From NCBI RefSeq assembly GCF_000802305.1, contig NZ_JTDK01000007.1, forward strand, positions 1 through 64,000: a stretch of DNA of 64,000 nt, given 5' to 3'. Shown in pieces: positions 1 to 8,792 of this stretch. How positions within the stretch are numbered: the stretch's first letter is position 1; the number at the start of each line of letters is the position of its first letter. The stretch is from Microbacterium mangrovi (GTDB lineage: Bacteria; Actinomycetota; Actinomycetes; Actinomycetales; Microbacteriaceae). The notes below the pieces were generated by a model, which worked only from the letters and a program-made list of their open reading frames with translations, searched no databases and was not told where the DNA came from. Both the position numbers and the translations under genes were made by a program.

Positions 1-515
1 GTGGGTGGTTCGCCGAGCCCGCGGCGGATCGCGGCTTGCTGATCGACCGTGATCCGCCCCGCCGTGAACGCCTCACCCAGACACGCATGCCACGGCGCCG
101 GCGGAATGGATGCGGTGTCGTTGCCACCGCCCGGACCGCCCTCCTCGGTCTCCGGGCTCGTGTCGGCGGGCGCGGCCTCCAGGAGGGCCTGCCCGAGCCG
201 TGCGGCTTTGCCGGCCTGGGTGCGGGTGGTGCCGGTGAGGTCCTGGATCAGCGTGACCGCGGACCGGTGCCCGCGTTTCTGTGCCAGCCCGCCTTGCCCG
301 GCATCCCGCGTGGACCGCTGCGCGGCGACCCCGGTCGCGACCACCCGCAGCGCTTCCAGCTCACGGATCGCCGTGGAGGTCGATGCGATCACCGCGACCA
401 CGTCGTCGTCCCGCAGGCCCGTCACGGCCGAGGCCGCCCCGGTCACCGGCACCGGCCCCAGCATCCCGACCAGCACGCGAAGCTGCCGACCGACGATAGC
501 TGCGAAATTCTCCAT
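1..515 (-). CDS. DUF222 domain protein (13E12-repeat/HNH endonuclease family), N-terminal part only
   Basis: Reading the minus strand from an ATG at 515-513 gives an open frame of about 171 residues that runs off the left window edge. A good ribosome binding site (GGGAGGG) lies 9 bases upstream. The N-terminal half is helical and Ala/Arg rich, with phrases such as VAAQRSTRDAG and FTAGRITVDQQAAIRRGLG that are typical of the DUF222 domain of actinobacterial 13E12 proteins. These usually carry a C-terminal HNH nuclease domain, which would lie outside the window. Such genes are multicopy in Microbacteriaceae and their role is not settled. The family call rests on pattern recognition; the HNH part is inferred. 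Confidence 0.75.
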   Translation of the reverse strand, partial: MENFAAIVGRQLRVLVGMLGPVPVTGAASAVTGLRDDDVVAVIASTSTAIRELEALRVVATGVAAQRSTRDAGQGGLAQKRGHRSAVTLIQDLTGTTRTQAGKAARLGQALLEAAPADTSPETEEGGPGGGNDTASIPPAPWHACLGEAFTAGRITVDQQAAIRRGLGEPP

Positions 516-600
516 GCCGAAACCCTCCCACACACCTCCGACATTGAGAGATATCTACGATACGCGAAGCGCGGACGCCGGTCCGTCCGGCACTGCGGCG

Positions 601-606
601 TAGCGT
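601..606 (+). promoter_or_regulatory. -10 box (TAGCGT) of a probable leaderless promoter
   Basis: TAGCGT lies 6 bases before the ATG at 613, and no ribosome binding site is present. That spacing would start transcription at or next to the start codon. Confidence 0.45.
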
Positions 607-612
607 GCCCGC

Positions 613-1416
613 ATGGGTGAAAACAACCGCGAAGACACCTGGGCCGAAGACTCCCTCGCCGATCGGTTCCTCGGCGCGTACGACACCGCCAAGGGATTCG
701 TGCGCACCGCCGTCATGCATCGCCAGCTGATCGAGCACCTGCCCGCGGCACCGGCGAGGATCCTCGATGTCGGGGGAGGAGCGGGCACGCAGTCGTTCCC
801 GCTCGCCGCCGCCGGATACGACGTGACCCTGCTCGATTCGTCTCCGGCGATGCTCGCCCGCGCCCGCGAGAACCTGGCATCCCTCCCCGAGGATGCGTCC
901 GCCCGCGTGACCCTCGTCGAGTCGGACGGGCGGGATGCCGCGGCATCCGTCGGCGGCCGTCCCTTCGACGCGGTGCTCTGTCACGGCGTGCTCGGATATC
1001 TCGACGATCCGGAACCTCTCGTGGCGCAGCTGTGCCGCTGCGCGAACCCGGGCGGAATCGTGTCGATCATGACCGGGAACGCCCGCACGCAGGCCGTCCG
1101 GCCGGCGCTCGAGCAGCGCTGGGACGACGCCCTCGCCGCGTTCGACGAACCGGCGGGCATCGGCGTCCTCGGCGTGCGGGGCCGCGCGGACACGGTCGAG
1201 GAGCTCGGTGCGATGCTCCGCACCTACGGCGTTCAGCCCGTCGACTGGTACGGCGTCTGGCTGTTCGCCGACTGGCTCGAGTTCGGCGGAACGAGAGTCG
1301 ACGTCTCCGACCGGGGCGCGCTTCGCGCCATGGCCGAGGTCGAGTACGAGGCCGCCCGCCGCGACCCGTACCGTGCGATGAGCCGCGTGTTCCACCTGAT
1401 CGGCCGCAAGAGCTGA
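613..1416 (+). CDS. class I SAM-dependent methyltransferase
   Basis: The 267-residue soluble protein has methyltransferase motif I at residues 50-60 (ILDVGGGAGTQ). An acidic end to strand 2 (VTLLDSS) follows, then a motif-IV-like stretch (FDAVLCHGVLGYLDDPEPL), the usual order of a Rossmann-fold S-adenosylmethionine methyltransferase of the SmtA/UbiE-like group. It has no signal peptide or membrane segment, so it acts in the cytoplasm. The methylated substrate cannot be read from the sequence. It stands alone between the divergent DUF222 gene and the phosphatase that begins the cytochrome c biogenesis block. Confidence 0.8.
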   Translation: MGENNREDTWAEDSLADRFLGAYDTAKGFVRTAVMHRQLIEHLPAAPARILDVGGGAGTQSFPLAAAGYDVTLLDSSPAMLARARENLASLPEDASARVTLVESDGRDAAASVGGRPFDAVLCHGVLGYLDDPEPLVAQLCRCANPGGIVSIMTGNARTQAVRPALEQRWDDALAAFDEPAGIGVLGVRGRADTVEELGAMLRTYGVQPVDWYGVWLFADWLEFGGTRVDVSDRGALRAMAEVEYEAARRDPYRAMSRVFHLIGRKS

Positions 1417-1502
1417 GCCGGAGGGCCGGAGCCGACGGCCCGACCCGGCCGCTCGGCGTGGCGCTCAGCCCCCTGTCAGCGGGCCCACAGAACCTGTCCA
1501 CG

Positions 1503-1508
1503 TAAACT
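1503..1508 (+). promoter_or_regulatory. -10 box (TAAACT) of a probable leaderless promoter
   Basis: TAAACT ends 6 bases before the GTG at 1515 and there is no Shine-Dalgarno sequence. It probably drives the whole phosphatase-ResA-CcdA-ResB block, whose genes overlap. Confidence 0.5.
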
Positions 1509-1514
1509 GGACGC

Positions 1515-2144
1515 GTGCCCGCCGACCGCCTTCATCTCGTGCGCCATGGGGAAGTCCACAACCCCGACGCCGTGCTCTACGGACGGCTCCCGGGGTATCG
1601 GCTGAGCGATGCCGGGCAGAGCATGGCCCGCCAGGCCGCCGAGTACGTGCTCGCCTTCGACAGGCCCGTGCGGCACCTGGTCAGCTCGCCGCTGCAGCGC
1701 GCGCAGGAGTCGGCCGCACCGTTCGCCGACATCTTCGGCATCGAGCCGCTCATCGATGAGCGCGTCATCGAGCCGACGAACGTGTTCGAGGGCAGGGTCA
1801 TGCGCCGCGCCCTCGCCAATCCGCTCAACTGGCGCCACCTCGCCCGGCCCGCGATCCCCAGCTGGGGAGAGCCGTACGCACAGGTCGTCGCGCGCATGGA
1901 TGCCGCGATGACGGATGCCTGGGAGCAGACGCACGCGGGCGACGCCGTCATCGTGTCGCACCAGCTTCCGATCTGGGTCACGCACCTCGCGATCGCGGGG
2001 CAGCCGACCAAGCACAATCCGACGCAGCGGCGGTGCGCACTGTCCAGCGTCACGAGTTTCGAACGACACGGAGACCAGTGGGTCGAGATCGGCTACGCCG
2101 AGCCGGCATCCACCGAGGGCACCGTCGATGTGGGGGCGGTATGA
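1515..2144 (+). CDS. histidine phosphatase (phosphoglycerate-mutase-like) family protein
   Basis: The 209-residue protein starts with the phosphohistidine signature VRHGE (H11). It keeps the SSPLQRAQES segment with the second conserved Arg and the distal catalytic His in VIVSHQ (H149). These are the catalytic residues of the histidine phosphatase/PGAM branch. The substrate is unknown; true glycolytic mutase activity is unlikely. It is the first gene of the phosphatase-ResA-CcdA-ResB-CcsB order known from many actinobacteria (Rv0525-Rv0529 in M. tuberculosis), and it overlaps the next gene by ATGA. The GTG start fits the promoter box just upstream. Confidence 0.85.
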   Translation: MPADRLHLVRHGEVHNPDAVLYGRLPGYRLSDAGQSMARQAAEYVLAFDRPVRHLVSSPLQRAQESAAPFADIFGIEPLIDERVIEPTNVFEGRVMRRALANPLNWRHLARPAIPSWGEPYAQVVARMDAAMTDAWEQTHAGDAVIVSHQLPIWVTHLAIAGQPTKHNPTQRRCALSSVTSFERHGDQWVEIGYAEPASTEGTVDVGAV

Positions 2145-2788
2145 CACTTCGTCGCGAACGCTTCGCGCCCGGGCTCACCGGCCGGACGCGCAGGAGCCTG
2201 ATGCGGGCGGCATCCGTCGTCGCGGCGGTCGCGCTCGCCGGGAGCCTCGCCGCGTGCTCGAACGACTCGCTCGCGAACCAGTACCGCTCGGGCGACAACA
2301 AGGGCTACATCGCGGGCGACTTCGCCGTGAAGGAGTACACCCCGGCCGATCGCCCCGCCGCGGTCGACTTCAGCGGCACCCTCGCCGACGGCACGAAGGT
2401 CAGCGCCGCCGACTACAGGGGCAAGGTCACGGTTGTGAACTTCTGGTACGCGAACTGCGCGCCATGCCGGCAGGAGGCCGCCCAGCTCGAGAAGTCCTAC
2501 AAGGAGTTCTCCGGGAAGCCCGTCGAGTTCCTCGGCGTCAACACGTACGATCAGGCCGCGACCGCGGATGCCTTCGCCGTCGCGCACAAGGTCACCTACC
2601 CGAGCATCATCGACGCCGACACGAAGACGGCGACCGCCGCGTTCGCCGGCATCGTGCCGCTGAGCTCGACCCCGTCGACCGTCGTGCTCGACAAGCAGGG
2701 CCGTCCCGCGGCCCGCATCATCGGCGAGCTGCCGGATGCCTCCATCCTGTCGACGCTGATCAAGGACGCCCTGGACGGCACGTCGTGA
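2141..2788 (+). CDS. resA: TlpA/ResA-like thioredoxin-fold lipoprotein for cytochrome c maturation
   Basis: The start is the ATG that overlaps the upstream stop (ATGA), giving 215 residues. The N-terminus is a lipoprotein signal with lipobox LAAC (C39). The thioredoxin domain has the redox motif CAPC (C106 and C109, in WYANCAPCR) and a cis-Pro region (SSTPSTVVLD). ResA-type proteins reduce the haem-binding cysteines of apocytochrome c outside the membrane, using electrons from CcdA, which is the next gene with a GTGA overlap. The length is normal for the family. The ResA name is by homology pattern and position. Confidence 0.88.
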   Translation: MTLRRERFAPGLTGRTRRSLMRAASVVAAVALAGSLAACSNDSLANQYRSGDNKGYIAGDFAVKEYTPADRPAAVDFSGTLADGTKVSAADYRGKVTVVNFWYANCAPCRQEAAQLEKSYKEFSGKPVEFLGVNTYDQAATADAFAVAHKVTYPSIIDADTKTATAAFAGIVPLSSTPSTVVLDKQGRPAARIIGELPDASILSTLIKDALDGTS

Positions 2789-3528
2789 CCGGAGTCGTCG
2801 CCGGGGGCGCGCTGTGGCTCGCGGTGCCGATCGCGATCCTCGCGGGCGTCGTGTCGTTCCTGTCGCCGTGCGTGCTGCCCCTCGTTCCGGGGTACCTCGG
2901 GTTCCTCGGCGGTGCGGCATCCCCTCGCGGCGCGAGCACGGCCGCTCCGACGCGCAGCCGGCTCGTGCTCGGCGTGCTGCTGTTCATCGCCGGGTTCACC
3001 GTCGTGTTCATGGCCGTCAACATCTTCGGCGGCACGCTCGGGCTCTTCTTCGTCCAGCAGAAACTGCTGATCACCCGGGTGATGGGCGTGGTGATCATCT
3101 TCCTCGGGCTGGTGTTCATCGGCCTGTTCAGCTTCGCCCAGCGCAACGTCCGTCCGCAGGTGCGCAACAACCTCGGGCTGTTCGGCGCCCCGCTGCTCGG
3201 CCTGGCACTCGGCGTCGGCTGGGCGCCGTGCATCGGCCCGACCCTCGCGGTCATCCTCAACATGTCGCTGGAGTCCGGCTCCGCCTGGCGCGGCGCCGTC
3301 CTGGGGCTCGCCTATTCTCTGGGACTCGGCATCCCGTTCCTGCTCATCGCGCTCGGCTTCGGCTGGGCGACGCGGTCGGTCACCTTCCTGCGTCGCCACA
3401 TCCGCGCGGTCAATCTCATCGGCGGAGGGATGCTGGTGATTCTCGGCGTTCTCATGGTCACCGGCGTCTGGACCCAGATCACCTCGGATCTCGTGGGGGT
3501 GATCAGCGGTGTCACGACGGCCATCTGA
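2785..3528 (+). CDS. ccdA: cytochrome c biogenesis transmembrane protein CcdA
   Basis: The GTG start overlaps the resA stop and gives 247 residues. The protein is almost entirely hydrophobic, with about six membrane segments. It carries the two conserved redox cysteines of the CcdA/DsbD-beta family: C29 in FLSPCVLPL and C149 in GWAPCIGP. CcdA passes electrons from cytoplasmic thioredoxin to an extracytoplasmic thioredoxin-like protein, here the adjacent ResA. The reading frame extends far upstream, but only this start fits the operon spacing and the family length. It overlaps resB by 20 bases. Confidence 0.92.
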   Translation: MTGVVAGGALWLAVPIAILAGVVSFLSPCVLPLVPGYLGFLGGAASPRGASTAAPTRSRLVLGVLLFIAGFTVVFMAVNIFGGTLGLFFVQQKLLITRVMGVVIIFLGLVFIGLFSFAQRNVRPQVRNNLGLFGAPLLGLALGVGWAPCIGPTLAVILNMSLESGSAWRGAVLGLAYSLGLGIPFLLIALGFGWATRSVTFLRRHIRAVNLIGGGMLVILGVLMVTGVWTQITSDLVGVISGVTTAI

Positions 3529-5281
3529 CGGCGCGGTGGCCGATCGCGACGCCGAGGCGGTCGACCCGCTCCGGCCCGCCGACGCGATCGACGGGAAGGG
3601 CGAACCGGCCGACGGCACCGGCGACGGGATCACCTCGCCCAAGCTCGGCTTCGTCGGGTGGATGCGCTGGGGCTGGCGGCAGCTGACCAGCATGCGCACG
3701 GCCCTCGTGCTGCTGCTGCTGCTTGCGATCGCCGCGGTTCCCGGGTCGATCGTGCCGCAGCGCAGCGCCGACCCGAACGGCGTCTCGCAGTACTTCAGCT
3801 CCAACCCGACGCTGGCGCCGATCCTCGACAAGATGCAGCTGTTCGACGTGTACTCGTCGGCCTGGTTCTCGGCGATCTACATCCTCCTGTTCGTCTCCCT
3901 CATCGGCTGCATCATCCCGCGCACGAAGCACCACTTCACGGCGCTGCGGGCCCGGCCCCCGCGCACGCCGGCGCGGCTCGCCCGGCTCGAGGACCACCGG
4001 GAGAGCCTCGTCGAGCTGGAGCCGGGGGAGGATGCCGGACACGCGGCATCCCGCGCGGTGGACCTCGCGGCATCCCTGCTGCGCAAGGGCGGCTACCGGA
4101 TCGAGCGGTACGACAGCCGGGGCTCGGCATCCGTGTCGGCGGAGCGCGGGTACCTGCGCGAGACCGGCAACCTGATCTTCCACACCGCCCTGGTGGGCGT
4201 GCTCGTCGCAGTCGGGCTGGGCGGCGGCTTCACCTATACGGGGCAGCGCGTCATCGTGCAGGGCACGACGTTCGTCAATTCGGTGGGCACCGACTATTCG
4301 TCCTTCAACCCGGGCCGGTTCGTCGACCCGGACTCGCTCACGCCGTACACGCTGAAGCTCGACAAGTTCGACGTGACGTACGTGCCGTTCGGTCAGAAGG
4401 ATGCCGGTCAGGCCGGCGACTTCGCCGCCCACCTGACGACCCAGCTGCCGGGGCAGTCGGCGCAGACCGGCACGGTGCGGGTCAACCACCCGCTGCAGAT
4501 CGCCGGCGACGACGTGTACCTGCTCGGCAACGGATACGCCCCGACCATCACGGTGCGAAACGCGAAGGGCGAGGTCGTGTTCCACGACACCGTCCCGTTC
4601 CTGCCGCAGGACAACAACATGACCTCGATCGGCGTCGTGAAGGTCGCCGACGGCCTGCCCGAGCAGCTCGGCTTCGTCGGGTTCTTCTACCCGACGCAGG
4701 TCAAGCTCGGGTCCGGGGCGTTCAGCTCCGCCTACCCGAACCTGCTGAACCCGGTGCTGACGCTCAACGTCTACGGCGGCGACCTCGGCATCAACAACGG
4801 CATCCCGCGCTCGGTGTACGCGCTGGACCCGACCGGGATGACGCAGCTCACCGGCGGCAAGACCGGCGTGAAGTCGATCGAGCTGAGCCCCGGTCAGACG
4901 ACGCAGCTGCCCAAGGGCTACGGCACGATCACGTTCGAGAACGACTCCCCGGCGGGCGCGAAGGACCAGAGCCAGGCCGTGAAGCGGTTCGTGTCGCTGT
5001 CGATCCACCACGATGCGGCAGGCCCGTGGGCTCTCGCGTTCGCGGTCCTGGCGATCGCCGGACTGCTGCTGGCGCTGTTCGTGCCGCGCCGGCGCATGTG
5101 GGTCAAGGCGACGCCGGCAGGCGACGGCCTGCGCATCGAGTACGCCGCCCTCGCCCGCGGTGAGGATCCGACGCTGAAGGCCGCGGTCGACGACCTCGCG
5201 GCCAAGCACGCCAAGGCCCTGGATGCCGCCGGAGCGGCATCCGTTCCCGATCAGGCCGCCAAGGCCCCGAGCGTAGACTGA
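3509..5281 (+). CDS. resB: cytochrome c biogenesis protein ResB
   Basis: The 590-residue protein has early membrane segments (LVLLLLLAIAAVPGSIVPQ near residue 70, another near 125, and a third near 215). A long extracytoplasmic domain follows, then one C-terminal membrane segment near 520-545. This is the ResB (Ccs1) layout, and the conserved phrase IPRTKHH follows the second helix. ResB and CcsA/ResC together form the system II haem lyase, which exports haem and attaches it to CXXCH cytochromes. The GTG at 3509 lies inside ccdA, so the two genes are probably translationally coupled. Confidence 0.92.
   Translation: MSRRPSDGAVADRDAEAVDPLRPADAIDGKGEPADGTGDGITSPKLGFVGWMRWGWRQLTSMRTALVLLLLLAIAAVPGSIVPQRSADPNGVSQYFSSNPTLAPILDKMQLFDVYSSAWFSAIYILLFVSLIGCIIPRTKHHFTALRARPPRTPARLARLEDHRESLVELEPGEDAGHAASRAVDLAASLLRKGGYRIERYDSRGSASVSAERGYLRETGNLIFHTALVGVLVAVGLGGGFTYTGQRVIVQGTTFVNSVGTDYSSFNPGRFVDPDSLTPYTLKLDKFDVTYVPFGQKDAGQAGDFAAHLTTQLPGQSAQTGTVRVNHPLQIAGDDVYLLGNGYAPTITVRNAKGEVVFHDTVPFLPQDNNMTSIGVVKVADGLPEQLGFVGFFYPTQVKLGSGAFSSAYPNLLNPVLTLNVYGGDLGINNGIPRSVYALDPTGMTQLTGGKTGVKSIELSPGQTTQLPKGYGTITFENDSPAGAKDQSQAVKRFVSLSIHHDAAGPWALAFAVLAIAGLLLALFVPRRRMWVKATPAGDGLRIEYAALARGEDPTLKAAVDDLAAKHAKALDAAGAASVPDQAAKAPSVD
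5274..5279 (+). promoter_or_regulatory. internal -10 box (TAGACT) before ccsB
   Basis: TAGACT overlaps the end of resB and sits 7 bases before the ATG at 5287. It may give ccsB its own leaderless transcript besides the operon read-through. Confidence 0.4.
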
Positions 5282-5286
5282 GGATC

Positions 5287-6336
5287 ATGCTTTCGCTTGA
5301 AGAGCTTTCGGTGTGGCTCGTCTGGACGGCGATCGCGATCTACGCGCTCGCGTTCATCGCGTACACCTGGGATCTCGCCACCCGCTCGGCCAAGTCCCTC
5401 GACGAGAAGGACGCGGCCAAGGCCCGCGAGCGCGAGCTCGTCGCGGCCGGCGGCGGGTCCGTTCCGTCGGCCGATGAGCTGCACCGCGAGCAGGATCGCG
5501 CCGAGGCGGCGCTCCGGGCTGCCCCGAGGGATCGGACGCGGCCGGTCTTCGCCCGCATCGGCACCGCACTGACCTGGCTGGGCTTCCTCTGCCAGGTCGC
5601 CGCCGACATCACCCGCGGCGTCGCCGCCGGCCGTGTGCCGTGGGCCGACATGTACGAGTTCGCGCTGACGGGCACGATGCTGATGATCGGCGTCTACCTG
5701 CTGTCGCTGTTCTTCTACGACCTGCGGTTCCTGGGCGCGTTCATCACCGGCCTCGTCGTGCTGCTCCTCGGTCTCACGTCGATGAACTTCTACGTGGCCA
5801 TCTCCCCGCTGATGGACCCGCTGAAGTCGCCGTGGCTCGTCATCCATGTCTTCGTGGCATCCCTCGCGACCGCGATCTTCGCGCTCGCGTTCGGGCTCTC
5901 GGTGATGCAGCTCATGCAGCAGCGTCGCGAGCACAAGATCGTCGCCGCACAGCTCGCCGGACCTGACGACGCCCCCGTCAAGGTGGGCTGGGGGTTCCTG
6001 CGCAACCTGCCGAGCTCGGAAAGCCTCGAGTCGCTGTCGTACCGATTCGCGATCATCGGCTTCATCTTCTGGAGCTTCACGCTGGTCGCCGGGTCGATCT
6101 GGGCCAATTACGCGTGGGGCCGGTTCTGGGGCTTCGACACCAAAGAGGTGTGGACGTTCATCATCTGGGTCGTCTACGCGGGCTACATCCACGCACGGGC
6201 GACGCGCGGCTGGCGCGGCACCCGCTCGGCCTGGCTGAACATCATCGGCTTCAGCGCCGTCATGTTCAACTTCACGATCGTGAACCTGTTCTTCAAGGGC
6301 CTGCACGTCTACAGCGGCCTGACGACCGCGAGCTGA
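5287..6336 (+). CDS. ccsB: c-type cytochrome biogenesis protein CcsB/CcsA (ResC)
   Basis: This 349-residue multi-pass membrane protein carries the tryptophan-rich haem-handling motif near residues 272-290 (WANYAWGRFWGFDTKE), the hallmark of CcsA/CcmF/CcmC proteins. About eight hydrophobic segments are visible. Residues 30-85 form a charged, soluble stretch between the first and second helices. It is the partner of ResB in the system II haem lyase and starts 5 bases after the resB stop. A strong hairpin follows the gene and probably ends the operon. Confidence 0.93.
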   Translation: MLSLEELSVWLVWTAIAIYALAFIAYTWDLATRSAKSLDEKDAAKARERELVAAGGGSVPSADELHREQDRAEAALRAAPRDRTRPVFARIGTALTWLGFLCQVAADITRGVAAGRVPWADMYEFALTGTMLMIGVYLLSLFFYDLRFLGAFITGLVVLLLGLTSMNFYVAISPLMDPLKSPWLVIHVFVASLATAIFALAFGLSVMQLMQQRREHKIVAAQLAGPDDAPVKVGWGFLRNLPSSESLESLSYRFAIIGFIFWSFTLVAGSIWANYAWGRFWGFDTKEVWTFIIWVVYAGYIHARATRGWRGTRSAWLNIIGFSAVMFNFTIVNLFFKGLHVYSGLTTAS

Positions 6337-6348
6337 GTCGTCTGCCTC

Positions 6349-6382
6349 GAGCGCCGCGCACCCCGCCGGGTGTGCGGCGCTC
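6349..6382 (+). terminator. hairpin terminator after ccsB
   Basis: Arms at 6349-6363 and 6368-6382 (15 bases each, one G-T type mismatch) surround a 4-base loop, 12 bases after the ccsB stop. There is no clear T tract, as is common in high-GC genomes. Confidence 0.6.
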
Positions 6383-6410
6383 CTGCGTTGGTGAGTGCCC
6401 GGGGGTCGAT

Positions 6411-6595
6411 GCGTTTCGTCTCGCTTCGCTCGCTCAACGACCGGGAATCGCCGCCCGGTCGTTGAGCGCGGACGTCCCGCTCCTCCCCGGTCGTTGAGCG
6501 AGGAGCGGAGCGACGAGACGAAACGCGGTGACCTCGGACGTCCCTCTCCTCCCCGGTCGTTGAGCGAGGAGCGGAGCGACGAGACGAAACGCGGT
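6411..6595. repeat. cluster of GGTCGTTGAGCGA-type palindromic repeats, including a 66-base tandem duplication
   Basis: This fills most of the 323-base gap between ccsB and the YhgE gene. One copy reads on the minus strand (6411-6444) and a truncated one lies at 6456-6468. Two nearly identical copies on the plus strand (6487-6529 and 6553-6595) are part of a 66-base tandem unit. Each copy reads roughly GGTCGTTGAGCGA, an internal palindrome, then GAGACGAAACGC. No open reading frame of note occurs here. The same family recurs at 10552, 12417, 16783, 20216 and 38382. Confidence 0.8.
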
Positions 6596-6611
6596 AACCC
6601 GCCAACGCGTT

Positions 6612-6642
6612 CGCCCCGCACATCGCGACGATGTGCGGGGCG
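6612..6642 (-). terminator. perfect 14-base hairpin after the YhgE/MMPL genes
   Basis: Arms at 6612-6625 and 6629-6642 are perfectly complementary with a 3-base loop. The hairpin lies 18 bases beyond the minus-strand stop at 6660, the position expected for a terminator of the YhgE-MMPL operon. Confidence 0.65.
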
Positions 6643-6659
6643 AGGAACCCGAGCCGCTG

Positions 6660-8792
6660 TTACGCCGGGACGGGCGCCGCGCGCAGGGCCTTGGCCGACG
6701 TCGTGCGGCGGCGGGCGACGGCGAGCACCGTGGCGACGAACGCGATCGCGCCCCAGATGAGCATCCCGGCGATGTCCGCACCGAGGCTCGTGCCGTTGAG
6801 GACTGCCAGCAGCGCGTTGTAGACCGGCGCCGTGGGCATGAAGGATGCCACCGAGGCGAGCACACCCGGAACGGTCGAGATGATCCCGGTCGCCAGTGCC
6901 AGCACGCCGATGAGGGCCGAGACCCAGCGGCCGAAGCCGCCGAACACCGCCACGAGTGCCTGATTCACCGCGGCGAACACCACCCCGGCGACCACGCAGA
7001 TCCCGGCGTACGGCCACCACGTGGCGGCGTCGTACTTCGCGACGGCCTCGACGATGCCGGCGACGAGCAGTCCCTGCGCGGCGCCGATCGCGGCGGCCGG
7101 CAGCAGCGAACGCAGCGCCAGCGCGCCCGACGAGCGGCGCGAGGCGAGCACGCGGCGCGACACCGCCTGCAGCGCGACGAACGAGGCCAGCGCCCCGAAC
7201 CACAGCGCGATCGTGGACAGCAGCGGAATCGCCGACGCCCCGAACAGCGTCGACGAGACGCCCTTCGCGGCGACGGGGTCGGCGAGCACGTTCGCGACGT
7301 CGGTGGACTTCGACTTGCTCATCGACGGGATCGCGCCGGATGCCTGGTGCAGGCCGCCCGCGAGCTTGTCGGTGCCGGTCGCGAGCTTCTGCACGCCGTC
7401 GGCGAGCGACTGGGTGCCGGCGCCGTAGGCGGCCAGACCCGTGGCGAGCTGCGCCGCCCCGTTCGAGAGCTGCCGGGCCCCGGACGACGACTGGTCGATG
7501 CCGGATGCCAGCTGCCCGATGCCGCCTGACAGCTTCGTCGCACCGGCGGCCGACTGATCAAGACCGGATGCCAGCTGCCCGATGCCACCGGCCAGCTGTG
7601 CGTTGCCGCCGCTGAGCTGCGTCGCGCCGGTGGCGATCTGCTCGTACGAGCCTGCGATCTGGTCCGTGGCGATCGTGTTGAAGTCCTCGAGACCCTGGCT
7701 CACGCCCGCAGTGCCCCCGCTCACGCCCGTCGCCAGCTGAGACATGCCGGCCAGCTTCCCGCAGAAGTCGGCGGACGCGCCGCTGCTCGAACACGCCTTG
7801 GCGAGCCCTGCGATCCCGGTGTCGAGGCTGGCTGCTGCTGTGGCCGTGTCAGCCGCACCGACCCTGAGCTTTGAGTCGGCGGGCAGCAGGCCGCCTGCCT
7901 TCTGCAGGTCCGTGGATCCCTTGCTGGCACCGTCGGCCAGGTCGTTCGCACCCTTCGCGAGCTTCTCCGCCCCGCCCTGCAGCCGGCGCGCTCCACCCGC
8001 CGCAGAGCTCAGCCCGCTCGCCAGCTGATCCTCACCGGACTGCAGCTTGCGCGCCCCACCCGCGGCCGAACCGAGTCCGTCCGCGAGCGACGCGGCACCC
8101 GTCGACAGCCCGACGGCGCCGTTCTGCAGCTGCGTCGCCCCGGCCGGGAGCTTCGCGGCCCCGTCCGCGGCGCTCTGCGCGCCGCTCGCGAGGGAGGTCG
8201 CGCCGGTGGCGGCATCCCCGAGTTTCGAACCCAGGGTCGAGTATCCGATGAAGACGTTCTCGAGAGTCGTGCTCGACAGCGACTGCCCCATCACGGTGGA
8301 TGCCGCCTGCGTGACCGCCGAGGTCACCAGGCCGTCGGCGACGAGCGCGTTCGGCGCTGATTCGACCTGGATCGTCGCCTGCTCCGGAGAGGCGGTCTTG
8401 CCCGAGAGGGTCTGCCCGCTCGAGGTCGCCGCCGCGGAGAAGTTCTTCGGGATCGTGACGACGGCCTGGTAGGTGCCGTCCTTCAGGCCGGACGCGGCAT
8501 CCTTCGCGTTCGAGATCGTCCAGGTGAGGTTGTTGTCGGCCTTCTTGGTCGAGCTGCCGCCCTGCACGAGGCCGGCGGTCAGCTGGCGACCGAGGGGCAC
8601 CATCTGCCCGTTGAGGGTCACCGCCTTGTCGTTGTTGACGATGGCGGCGTTCATCGTGCTGAGGCGCTGGTTCGGGTTGTACAGCGCGGCGACGAGCAGG
8701 CCGCCGATGACGGCGGGCAGCAGCAGCACCCCGAGCACCGTCAGCCACGTGACCGGGCGGCGGGTGCGGGCGCGTTCGATGGGCAGGGTCAT
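6660..8792 (-). CDS. YhgE/Pip domain membrane protein
   Basis: The ATG at 8792-8790 overlaps the stop of the upstream MMPL gene (ATGA) and gives 710 residues. A single N-terminal membrane helix is followed by a long extracytoplasmic region. That region has many repeats of the form (L/A)xxGAxxLxxG, between about residues 200 and 490, typical of YhgE/Pip and phage-infection-protein homologues. Five or six hydrophobic helices follow at the C-terminus. The family resembles ABC-2 type permeases and is linked to secretion or membrane homeostasis, but its function is poorly defined. Co-transcription with an MMPL transporter and control by the divergent TetR gene are inferred from layout. Confidence 0.85.
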   Translation of the reverse strand: MTLPIERARTRRPVTWLTVLGVLLLPAVIGGLLVAALYNPNQRLSTMNAAIVNNDKAVTLNGQMVPLGRQLTAGLVQGGSSTKKADNNLTWTISNAKDAASGLKDGTYQAVVTIPKNFSAAATSSGQTLSGKTASPEQATIQVESAPNALVADGLVTSAVTQAASTVMGQSLSSTTLENVFIGYSTLGSKLGDAATGATSLASGAQSAADGAAKLPAGATQLQNGAVGLSTGAASLADGLGSAAGGARKLQSGEDQLASGLSSAAGGARRLQGGAEKLAKGANDLADGASKGSTDLQKAGGLLPADSKLRVGAADTATAAASLDTGIAGLAKACSSSGASADFCGKLAGMSQLATGVSGGTAGVSQGLEDFNTIATDQIAGSYEQIATGATQLSGGNAQLAGGIGQLASGLDQSAAGATKLSGGIGQLASGIDQSSSGARQLSNGAAQLATGLAAYGAGTQSLADGVQKLATGTDKLAGGLHQASGAIPSMSKSKSTDVANVLADPVAAKGVSSTLFGASAIPLLSTIALWFGALASFVALQAVSRRVLASRRSSGALALRSLLPAAAIGAAQGLLVAGIVEAVAKYDAATWWPYAGICVVAGVVFAAVNQALVAVFGGFGRWVSALIGVLALATGIISTVPGVLASVASFMPTAPVYNALLAVLNGTSLGADIAGMLIWGAIAFVATVLAVARRRTTSAKALRAAPVPA

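Noticed and set aside
6411..6602. CRISPR array
   Set aside because: The repeats are few, in both orientations, with no regular spacers and no cas genes nearby.
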